Part shown: in pieces, positions 8,000 through 14,442 of the stretch | Numbering within the stretch: the first letter of the stretch is position 1 | Layout: the number at the start of each line of letters is the position of its first letter | From: Komagataeibacter kakiaceti JCM 25156 | GTDB lineage: Bacteria > Pseudomonadota > Alphaproteobacteria > Acetobacterales > Acetobacteraceae | Direction: 5' to 3' | DNA length: 23,352 nucleotides | NCBI RefSeq assembly: GCF_000613305.1 | Contig: NZ_BAIO01000012.1 | Coordinates: forward strand, 1 to 23,352 | Position numbers and translations under genes: made by a program | Notes under the pieces: generated by a model | Told to the model about the DNA's origin: nothing | Databases searched by the model: none | The model's input: the letters and a program-made list of their open reading frames with translations, nothing else

Positions 8000-8059
8000 C
8001 GAAAACTATCCTTCATGCCTGCATACATGTGCGCGCACCGCAGGCATTGTGTTCAATAT

Positions 8060-8887
8060 TCAGTGGTGGGTCAGGATGGGAAGGGTGGCGTGGGCGAAAA
8101 GATCCTGTGTCGGGCCGCCGAACAGCCACTCAAGGAAATGCGGTCGGGTATAGGCCCCCATGATGAGGAGATCGGCATTCGCGGCCAGTGCATGGGTGCG
8201 GATCTGTTCCCCGACATCACCGTCGATCCTGAACCGGTCGACATTGATCTGTACGCCCCGCCTGCCAAGGGTGCTGGCGAAAGCCGGCAGTGGGGTTTCG
8301 TTGCCATCGTGTTCACCGATAATGAGCGTCACGCGCTCGGCGGTTTCCAGCAGCGGCATGGCGGCCGATATGGCGTTATCGAGCGCGTGCGAGGGATGCC
8401 ATCCGATCACCGGCCTGTGCCCGACGGAGGCATAGTCCTGCAATGGTGCGACAATCAGGGTGGCCTCGGCGTCATAGAGAATGCCCGCAAAGGCATCCAC
8501 CACATAGGCCGGATCGCCTGCCCGGGGGCGGCCATGAATGACAAAATCGGCGCTTCGTGCTTCCTGTGCCGCGATCTTGCGGACATCTCCCGCGATTTCG
8601 ACCCATTGCCTGTCTGGTCGGTGCTGTGCATCGGGTGATGCCGAGCCTATCCAGGCAGAGGCGATTTCACGCAGCCTGTCAGCACGTGCCGTCACATCAC
8701 GCGCAAAGCGCTGCTGCTCCTCGGTGGTGGGCATCCCCTCGTCGGGCGTCTGGAATGCAGGATTGTCCGCAAGACGCGGATGCAGGATACGAATCTGATC
8801 CGCACATAGCCGCTCGGCCAGCGCTCCGGCGGTCCCGAGTGTGAAAAGCGCGGTATCAGGCCGATCCAGAACAACCAGAAGGCGCAT
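8060..8887 (-). CDS. Tandem universal stress protein (UspA family)
   Basis: A 275-residue protein built of two Usp-like domains. The first begins MRLLVVLDRPDTALFTLGTA and ends near ADFVIHGRPRAG. The second begins about residue 150 and carries ADLLIMGAYTRPHFLEWLFG followed by PILTHH, the family's C-terminal nucleotide-loop pattern in altered form. Usp proteins bind ATP or AMP and modulate stress survival; the precise task is unknown. ATG 8887 is preferred over TTG 8905 because GGGGGAG lies 9 bases upstream of 8887. It is the first gene after the riboswitch at 8976-9046 and is followed by crcB. Confidence 0.87.
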   Translation of the reverse strand: MRLLVVLDRPDTALFTLGTAGALAERLCADQIRILHPRLADNPAFQTPDEGMPTTEEQQRFARDVTARADRLREIASAWIGSASPDAQHRPDRQWVEIAGDVRKIAAQEARSADFVIHGRPRAGDPAYVVDAFAGILYDAEATLIVAPLQDYASVGHRPVIGWHPSHALDNAISAAMPLLETAERVTLIIGEHDGNETPLPAFASTLGRRGVQINVDRFRIDGDVGEQIRTHALAANADLLIMGAYTRPHFLEWLFGGPTQDLFAHATLPILTHH

Positions 8888-8975
8888 GACGTCATTCTCC
8901 CCCAAACGGTCAGTAACGGAGCCATATGGTAAGGAGGAAAGAAGTCGGACGGATTCCCCCCATGCAGGCCCGCAG

Positions 8976-9046
8976 GGTAGGAATCATCAGCCTCCACCAG
9001 GGAAGCGGTTCGACCGCCATGTAGCGATCAGGCAGAATCCATTGCC
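8976..9046 (-). promoter_or_regulatory. Fluoride riboswitch (crcB motif), expanded form, upstream of usp-crcB
   Basis: Minus-strand reading: GGCAATGG, ATTCTGCC, an inserted hairpin GATCGC-TACATG-GCGGTC (6 pairs including one G-U), GAACCGC, a longer P3 hairpin, and GCTGATGATTCCTACC. The blocks match the ClC-F riboswitch almost exactly, while the inserted hairpin differs in sequence but keeps its pairing. Just downstream, GGGGGGAATC (8952-8961 on the plus strand as its complement) can pair with the P1 3' strand GATTCC plus the following CCC, a plausible alternative helix for the fluoride-free state. Confidence 0.88.
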
Positions 9047-9053
9047 ATAACCA

Positions 9054-9083
9054 GTATCACCCGTGAACGATGGCGCCTGTCAA
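9054..9083 (-). promoter_or_regulatory. Promoter for usp-crcB
   Basis: On the minus strand a perfect TTGACA (9078-9083) is followed after 18 bases by TGATAC (9054-9059). Transcription would start at the very beginning of the riboswitch at 9046, the same geometry as the promoter at 5828-5856. Confidence 0.55.
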
Positions 9084-9150
9084 GTGTTGGAACGATATCG
9101 TCGTAGGAACCGGCATGATCGTCGTGACATGTGCTTTGATTGACCGCGCA

Positions 9151-9200
9151 GGGAGATGGAGTTCCTCCCGTAACCGCCCTCAGGGCTGATGACTCCTGCC
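9151..9200 (+). promoter_or_regulatory. Fluoride riboswitch (crcB motif), compact form, upstream of enolase
   Basis: The element reads GGGAGATGGAGTTCCTCCC, then GTAACCGCC, a P3 hairpin CCTCAGG, and GCTGATGACTCCTGCC. P1 pairs GGAGTT with GACTCC, with a terminal G-U. It shares the compact form with the riboswitch at 5867 and lies head-to-head with the expanded riboswitch at 8976-9046. Confidence 0.92.
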
Positions 9201-9228
9201 CATGCGACATATGTTGTCGCGGCAGGAG
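9193..9228 (+). promoter_or_regulatory. Shine-Dalgarno sequestering hairpin (riboswitch expression platform)
   Basis: CTCCTGCC (9193-9200) is perfectly complementary to GGCAGGAG (9221-9228). Inside it, GCGACA (9204-9209) pairs with TGTCGC (9215-9220), giving a nearly continuous 14-pair helix with a 3-base bulge. The outer strand overlaps the 3' side of riboswitch P1 and the inner partner contains the ribosome site GGAG before the leader ATG at 9233. The two folds are mutually exclusive, so fluoride binding should expose the ribosome site. Confidence 0.8.
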
Positions 9229-9232
9229 ATCC

Positions 9233-9268
9233 ATGTCCTTCCGCGACCATCGGAATGGAAGGATATAA
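9233..9268 (+). CDS. Leader mini-ORF coupled to enolase
   Basis: ATG 9233 follows a strong ribosome site (GCAGGAG, 4 bases before the start). The frame encodes MSFRDHRNGRI and stops with TAA at 9266-9268, overlapping the enolase ATG as TAATG. The ribosome site is the one captured by the hairpin at 9193-9228, whereas the enolase start itself has only GGAAGGA. The likely role is to carry riboswitch control onto enolase by translational coupling. The peptide itself may have no function. Confidence 0.55.
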   Translation: MSFRDHRNGRI

Positions 9269-10608
9269 TGATGGTTTCCGATAATGATTTCCGCATCCAC
9301 AGCATCGACGCGCTTGAAATCCTTGATTCCCGGGGTAATCCAACCATTCGTGTGATGCTGGTGCTCGATGGTGGAACAGGAGCCGTTGCATCCGTTCCGT
9401 CTGGCGCGTCTACCGGACAGTTCGAAGCCCACGAGCTGCGTGATGGACCGCAACCGGATTCTACGCCGTCAACACAGAGCCACGCCCGCTATGGCGGCAG
9501 GGGCGTCTGTCGGGCAGTTGCCAATGTCCGCGATGTGATTGCGCCTTTGCTGGTCGGTCAGGATGTGCGACGGCAGGCTGCCATCGACCGGATCATGCTG
9601 GAACGCGACGGAACCGGAAACAAGGCAGGGCTGGGCGCGAACGCGATCCTCGGCGTATCGATGGCCGTGGCACGAGCGGCGGCGGCCGCTGCGGGCATTT
9701 CCTTATATGCCAGCCTCGGTGGAAGTGGCGCCCGCAGGTTGCCGGTTCCCATGATGAACGTGCTGAATGGCGGTCTGCATGCTGCCAACGGGCTGGAGTT
9801 CCAGGAGTTCATGATCGTGCCGCACGGTGCTCCGACCTTTTCGGAAGCCCTGCGCTATGGGAGCGAGACTTTCCATGCGCTTCGTTCCCTTCTTCATGAA
9901 CAGGGTCATGTTACCTCGGTCGGTGACGAAGGTGGCTTTGCGCCGAAACTTGCGGATAACGAAACCGCCTGCGCCCTGATCGTGGAAGCAATCGAAAGGG
10001 CCGGGTATCGTCCCGGTCCCGATATCGCCATTGCGCTGGATCCGGCGGCCTCATCTTTTGGCCATGAGGGCGCTTATCGCCTGAAGGTAAACGGCACGCC
10101 CGTCACGCGCACTTCCGATGAAATGACTGCGCTTTATGCGGAATGGATCGACCGCTATCCCATTGTTTCACTGGAAGACGGGCTTGCCGAGGATGACTGG
10201 GCCGGCTTCACCGCGCAGACTGCAAAACTCGGCGGGCGTTTACAGATTGTTGGTGACGACATCTTCGTCACCAATCCCGCGTTCATTGAACGTGGCATCC
10301 GTGAAAAGACGGCCAACGCCGTGCTGATCAAGTTGAACCAGATTGGTACGGTGACGGAGACCATTGCTGCTGTTGACGCGGCAAGGCGCGCGGGATGGTC
10401 CTATATCGTGTCTCATCGTTCTGGAGAGACGGAAGATACCTTCATCGCAGACTTTGCTGTCGCGATGGGCGGGGGACAGATCAAGACCGGTTCGCTTTGC
10501 CGCAGCGAGCGGATCGCGAAATATAACCGTCTGCTTGAAATCGAGCATGAGCTTGGCAGCGAAGCGGAATTCATTTCCCCCTTTCTGCATGACTGTCCGG
10601 TAGCATGA
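9268..10608 (+). CDS. eno: Enolase (phosphopyruvate hydratase), fluoride-inducible paralogue
   Basis: A 446-residue enolase, which interconverts 2-phosphoglycerate and phosphoenolpyruvate. The active site is complete: loop SGASTG (45-50), H171 in NGGLHA, E180 in FQEFM, E221 in VGDEGG, metal ligands D258, E303 (SLEDGL) and D330 (VGDD), K355 (LIKLNQIG), SHRS at 382-385 and K406 (QIKTGS). It exceeds the usual 420-435 residues mainly through about ten extra residues after ELRDG (roughly 61-73, Pro/Ser/Thr rich), close to a mobile active-site loop. Enolase is inhibited by fluoride together with phosphate and Mg2+, so a riboswitch-driven copy makes sense as dose compensation or a tolerant isoform. 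ATG 9268 is chosen because it overlaps the leader stop; ATG 9271 is equally possible. A long upstream in-frame ATG at 9202 lies in the riboswitch stem and is rejected. Confidence 0.93.
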   Translation: MMVSDNDFRIHSIDALEILDSRGNPTIRVMLVLDGGTGAVASVPSGASTGQFEAHELRDGPQPDSTPSTQSHARYGGRGVCRAVANVRDVIAPLLVGQDVRRQAAIDRIMLERDGTGNKAGLGANAILGVSMAVARAAAAAAGISLYASLGGSGARRLPVPMMNVLNGGLHAANGLEFQEFMIVPHGAPTFSEALRYGSETFHALRSLLHEQGHVTSVGDEGGFAPKLADNETACALIVEAIERAGYRPGPDIAIALDPAASSFGHEGAYRLKVNGTPVTRTSDEMTALYAEWIDRYPIVSLEDGLAEDDWAGFTAQTAKLGGRLQIVGDDIFVTNPAFIERGIREKTANAVLIKLNQIGTVTETIAAVDAARRAGWSYIVSHRSGETEDTFIADFAVAMGGGQIKTGSLCRSERIAKYNRLLEIEHELGSEAEFISPFLHDCPVA

Positions 10609-10636
10609 TGCACACCTGAAGCAGGAAGGGAGGGCG

Positions 10637-11455
10637 TCAGGACGATTTTGTTTTTGAAATGGGTGACTGCAGGCGCTCAAGGCGCAGCCGTGCCCGGCTA
10701 TCTGTCAATCGCCAGGCCGTCAGGCCGGCCGCGAGTGTAGCCCCCGTCATGTTTCCGCTGACAATCAGGGACATCAGCAGGATCTGGTATTTTGAAGCAT
10801 CCAGCGGGCTCATTCCTGCCAGGATCTGTCCGGTCATGATGCCGGGCATGGTAATGATTCCGGCCGCCGCCATCTGGTTGAGGGTGGGCAGCAAGGCAGA
10901 CCGGATTGCCTGACGGATCAGTCCGTTCATGGCCCGTGTACGGGTTGCCCCCAGAATAAGCCGGGCCTCAATCGCCTGACGTTCCCGCGTGATGGTGGAC
11001 AAAAGTGTATTCATCGACAGGCTCGTCGCGTTCATGGCATTACCCAGCAACAGTCCGGTCAGCGGAATGGCCGTCCTGGCCACATACCAGGGGTGGGGCT
11101 GCAATGCGGTCAGCAGTCCGATCAGCGCCGCCATGACGGTACCTGTAACCGTCGCAATGCCTCCAATAGCGAAATGCCAGCCGGGCGTAAGCCGGGTCTG
11201 CTGGCGGGCTCCGGCTTCATACGCTGCAGCCATGAACATCACGCCAAGTACACCCAGTGTCGGCCACACCGATGTCTGGCGGAACACAGACAGCAGGATG
11301 CTGCCTACCAGCGCAAGCTGCGTCGCCATGCGCGCGGCCGAGACCAGAAGCAGTCTTTGCAGGTCCAGCGCGAGCAGGCGCGACAGAACAGCGCCCGCAG
11401 CGATCAGCAGCGCGGCAACCAGCAGGTCATGTGTGGTCAGGATAATCGGACTCAC
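10637..11455 (-). CDS. FetB-like ABC transporter permease (UPF0014)
   Basis: A 272-residue membrane protein of the UPF0014/FetB family. Typical motifs are RTAIPLTGLLLGNAMNATSL (about residues 126-145), EARLILGATRTRAM (about 162-175) and LPTLNQMAAAGIITMPGIMT followed by GQILAGMSPLDASKYQI (about 189-225). E. coli FetAB exports iron and protects against oxidative stress; substrate identity here is inferred only from the family. Its start overlaps the end of the ATPase gene by 4 bases, so both are one operon. It converges on enolase with a 28-base gap, in which I see no clear terminator. Confidence 0.85.
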   Translation of the reverse strand: MSPIILTTHDLLVAALLIAAGAVLSRLLALDLQRLLLVSAARMATQLALVGSILLSVFRQTSVWPTLGVLGVMFMAAAYEAGARQQTRLTPGWHFAIGGIATVTGTVMAALIGLLTALQPHPWYVARTAIPLTGLLLGNAMNATSLSMNTLLSTITRERQAIEARLILGATRTRAMNGLIRQAIRSALLPTLNQMAAAGIITMPGIMTGQILAGMSPLDASKYQILLMSLIVSGNMTGATLAAGLTAWRLTDSRARLRLERLQSPISKTKSS

Positions 11456-12120
11456 GGCGTGATGCCTGCCAGTCGGCCAGCGTGCATGCGAAAATGTCTG
11501 TCCCCCATACGCCCGGCCTGTCGCATGTCATGGGAGACAAGAACGATGACGGTTCCCCGCGCCTGCCAGGCCTGAAGGACACGCTCGACCCGGCCGGTTG
11601 AGGTCTCATCCAGCGCGGAACAGGGTTCGTCGAGCAACAGCACCCCGGGATGCAGTAAAATCGCCCGGAGCAGCGCCAGCCGCTGGCGCTCCCCCGTTGA
11701 CAGGCGCGAAAGCGGTGTCTGAAGACAGTGCCCCGCAAGCCCAAAATCCACCATGAGGTCCCGCACTTCATCGCTGTCCGCCATATGATCGAGAACATGA
11801 TCGGACCACCATCCAGGTTCGGCCGGAACATATTGCACCAGTCGACGCCATGCCGCCACGGACATTCCGGAACATGCCACACCGTCAAGCAGGCAGTCCC
11901 CTTCATGGGGATCAAGATCCGCGATCATACGCAGCAGAACGGACTTTCCACTACCGGATGGTCCGCTGACCGTCACACATTCACCAGCCGCCACATCAAA
12001 GGTGAAAGGGCCGCCTTGGGCAGAGAACAGGCTTGCGACCGTCAGTCTCGCGCGTCGAGTAGACTGGCTGAGGGGAGTGGCAGAAGCAAAAGGGGCAAAG
12101 ACTGTTGTAGGGGATCTCAC
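11452..12120 (-). CDS. FetA-like ABC transporter ATP-binding protein
   Basis: A 222-residue ABC ATPase, short like FetA (YbbL). It has Walker A GPSGSGKS (about residues 53-60), the ABC signature LSTGERQRLALLRAILL (about 138-154), Walker B VLLLDEP (about 159-165) and the H-loop VSHD. It partners with the downstream permease. The start is a GTG at 12120 with no convincing ribosome site, so the true start may be slightly inside. The upstream region has a TATACT -10-like element near 12170 but no fluoride riboswitch, in contrast to the neighbouring units. Confidence 0.85.
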   Translation of the reverse strand: MRSPTTVFAPFASATPLSQSTRRARLTVASLFSAQGGPFTFDVAAGECVTVSGPSGSGKSVLLRMIADLDPHEGDCLLDGVACSGMSVAAWRRLVQYVPAEPGWWSDHVLDHMADSDEVRDLMVDFGLAGHCLQTPLSRLSTGERQRLALLRAILLHPGVLLLDEPCSALDETSTGRVERVLQAWQARGTVIVLVSHDMRQAGRMGDRHFRMHAGRLAGITP

Positions 12121-12459
12121 AAGCGATCATTCCCGGAATGACCCGAAGAGCACGGGCATGCATTCATATCAGTATAATGTAGTCGGTACCGAAGCAGGCA
12201 CTGCAGACAGATTAGCCTTATTATACGCGGTATATCCGCACCGTCCTGCCCTCGCGACATTCACCTCGCGATGCTCATCATCCGATCTCGCGCATGGCCG
12301 ATAGATTTTTCGATTGACCAAATCGTTGATCAGGAACCATGGCAGCTTTCGCCTTCATTGCAGACGTGTTTCTTGAGTAAGATCATCCTGTAAGCAGACA
12401 TTGTCGTGTAGCAGTGACGAAGATGGGTGTATTGCAATCTACTGTCAGGCTATATTCTT
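12121..12459. other. Gene-free interval upstream of fetA
   Basis: About 340 bases leading from the FetA start to the first MITE-like element. It should contain the fetA promoter. I find no convincing open frame, no riboswitch core and no strong repeat; short frames look random. GC content falls towards the right as the AT-rich cassette begins. Confidence 0.5.
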
Positions 12460-12609
12460 CTAGCACTACAGTTGCAATTTTCTTTGTTCGCCCATTGTTC
12501 ATCACTCCCATACTTTCCAGAAGGCTCGAATTTCAGGCTGTCTATGACGAGAAAAAACGCAATTTATTCATCTTTCTGGCCCGAACATAAACCGCAACTG
12601 TAGTGCTAG
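12460..12609 (+). mobile_element. MITE-like element, copy 1
   Basis: A 150-base element bounded by perfect 16-base terminal inverted repeats, CTAGCACTACAGTTGC and GCAACTGTAGTGCTAG. It has no coding capacity. A second copy in the same orientation lies at 13917-14067 and is clearly homologous, by eye about four fifths identical, sharing CTTTCCAGAAGG-TCGAATTT and CAGGCTGTCTA internally. The outermost TA inside CTAG may be a target duplication, as for IS630-type elements, or CTAG may be a 4-base duplication as for some IS5-type elements. No matching transposase is present in the window. Confidence 0.75.
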
Positions 12610-12774
12610 TGGTGGATCACATCATACCTTTGTGCCAAGCCCCGCATTTGAAATTTGAAGAAAGCAACCTTCAAGTGCTTTGTAAGAGTTGTCACGCGAA
12701 GAAAGCCTATACAGAGACTATTGAAAATGGAAAAAATGAATTATGATGTAGGCAACTTTTATAAGATACATTAT

Positions 12775-13185
12775 ATGTCAGAAAATAACAAAAAAAGCAA
12801 AACGCATTTCCCCAGATTCAACCTTGTATATAGCTTTGCAGACAAAGTATTCAAAATAGCTTCTTGGATTGTGGCAACATCCGCAGCATATTATATTGCA
12901 GAAAAAACACGAGACCCATATGTGGCTTCTTTGTGGTTAATAATGTATACATTATTATCCGCCGTAACGGGCATTTTCATAATAGAAATTGTATTGTTTT
13001 TATTCGGAAAATATCTTGAAAGTGATAATATTTTTATAAAGATATTGAGTTTTGCTATTTCCATCCCTATTCTCATATCATTACTAACTTTTAGTTCAAA
13101 AATTATACGAGAACAGTTAATCCCTGTATTCCATAATGCGACCGTTGGACATGCAGAAAATAACACTACGCAACCAAACAGATAG
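12775..13185 (+). CDS. Small three-helix membrane protein, paralogue 1 (unknown function)
   Basis: Not recognised. From ATG 12775 the protein is 136 residues with three predicted membrane segments: about 27-42 (VFKIASWIVATSAAYY), about 49-78 and about 88-110. It ends in a polar tail. It is clearly related to the next gene over the whole length, sharing MSE at the start, F-x-F-x-x-V-x-S, the KVFK-x-x-x-W block, spacing of the three helices and IP-V near the end. That shared MSE is why ATG 12775 is preferred over in-frame ATG 12727, 12736 or TTG 12655, although no good ribosome site precedes any of them. Codon use is strongly AT-biased, unlike the flanking genes, which indicates horizontal acquisition. 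Confidence 0.6.
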   Translation: MSENNKKSKTHFPRFNLVYSFADKVFKIASWIVATSAAYYIAEKTRDPYVASLWLIMYTLLSAVTGIFIIEIVLFLFGKYLESDNIFIKILSFAISIPILISLLTFSSKIIREQLIPVFHNATVGHAENNTTQPNR

Positions 13186-13399
13186 TGGGTCAAATCGCTT
13201 GGATCCGAGTATAAACCGCGCTACAGATCGTGCAATGACATATAAATGGATCGCCTATGCTATGAAAGAACAATGAAAGTGATAACATTACATTAAAAAA
13301 ATCACTATAAATAATATAATATTTGAAGTGTATGGAATGGGTGTATAATTTATGACCGATTTATATGTAGTTAAGTTAGTAAAATCTATATGTGCTGGT

Positions 13400-13777
13400 A
13401 TGTCAGAAGCAAAGTCAAATGGTTCTTTTAATAACTTTGATTTTGTTTTCTCATGTTCCGAGAAAGTTTTTAAATTCATCACATGGTTAATATGTCTAGC
13501 AACAGTTCAATATCTATATCATGAGTCAGGTAATATTGTACTGTTGGCTATTTCTATGATATTAAGCACATTAATAATATGCTCAATGACTACTTTTCTA
13601 GTTCTTGTCGGATCTATATTGTCTTCTATAGCAATTTTTCATATTGAAAATAAGATATTGGGTTTCGTGTATAATTTTTTTATTGTCTTGATTTCTACAT
13701 ACTCAGTACTATATATCCCGCATTATATTATTGACAACATTGTGCCGGTTATAGAAAAATTCGCACATAGTAAATAA
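13400..13777 (+). CDS. Small three-helix membrane protein, paralogue 2 (unknown function)
   Basis: Not recognised. From ATG 13400 the protein has 125 residues: MSEAKSNGSFNNFDFVFSCS, then EKVFKFITWLICLATVQYLY (first membrane segment), a second long hydrophobic segment (about 47-75), a third (about 86-110), and IVPVIEKFAHSK at the end. It aligns without large gaps to the protein at 12775-13185. An in-frame ATG at 13352 would add 16 residues without a counterpart in the paralogue. Base composition is as AT-rich as its neighbour. The pair looks like a tandem duplication that diverged; a function in defence, competition or immunity is conceivable but unsupported. Confidence 0.6.
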   Translation: MSEAKSNGSFNNFDFVFSCSEKVFKFITWLICLATVQYLYHESGNIVLLAISMILSTLIICSMTTFLVLVGSILSSIAIFHIENKILGFVYNFFIVLISTYSVLYIPHYIIDNIVPVIEKFAHSK

Positions 13778-13916
13778 TAATAAAAAATGGAATCATTTTT
13801 ACAATATTCCCTTTTCTTTTGGTATTCTCCATTTATATCAAACCACATCGAAAATTAATCTAGTGGAGCATTCCATATTGAGTAAGGATCGTCTTGATGT
13901 ATGCTTGTCCATCTGT

Positions 13917-14067
13917 TTAGCACTACGGTTGCAGTTTGCTTTGTTCTCTAATTGTTCATGTTTCCCATGCTTTCCAGAAGGTTCGAATTTCAGGCTGTCT
14001 ACGGCGGGAAAAACCGCAATTTTTACGTTTTTCTGGCTCGGAAAATAAACTGCAACTGTAGTGCTAG
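13917..14067 (+). mobile_element. MITE-like element, copy 2
   Basis: A second copy of the 150-base element, in the same orientation as the first, with termini TTAGCACTACGGTTGC and GCAACTGTAGTGCTAG (two mismatches between the ends). It closes the AT-rich cassette on the right. The sequence divergence between copies shows that they did not arise from a very recent duplication. Confidence 0.72.
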
Positions 14068-14442
14068 TAAGCGCTCTCAAGTCATGTTCATGGATCGTGA
14101 TGACACCTTGAACCTGTTCTTGGTGACAAACCTACCGCTTCCAAAGGGCGCGCTCCCACTGACCTCGGCATGGAATGTGGAAGATGTGTCTTTCTAGTTT
14201 TTCATGTAAGTATGCTGAAATCCGACTTTTTCCACTCATCTGCGATCGCTGTCTGTCTACTCAATTGGAATAGGACAGACGGCAGTCGCCTGCTTTTAGG
14301 ATATGTGAACCTCTGAGTTTCTTTTCGCGTAGCGATATATGCAATTCTTCTAACGGGCGGCAGGACACTAGGGCCGGTTAGATCTTAAGATGAGCGGCGG
14401 CGGCTGCGATGCAGAAAACAGTTCTATAGGGAATTCGTTTAT
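14068..14442. other. Gene-free interval before the HEPN-like gene
   Basis: About 375 bases. Near 14249-14300 there is an imperfect CTGTCTACTC...GGACAGACGGCAGTCGCC pattern resembling the start of the dispersed repeat at 3452 and 16332. The segment before 14442 should hold the promoter of the next gene. No convincing gene is visible. Confidence 0.4.

Noticed and set aside
8015..8638. Long plus-strand open frame (207 codons) opposite the universal stress protein gene
   Set aside because: It is antisense to a clear two-domain Usp gene, has no recognisable motif, and is a by-product of GC-rich codon use.
9202..9267. Enolase start at ATG 9202
   Set aside because: It lies in the riboswitch stem without a ribosome site, and the added 22 residues have no counterpart in enolases.
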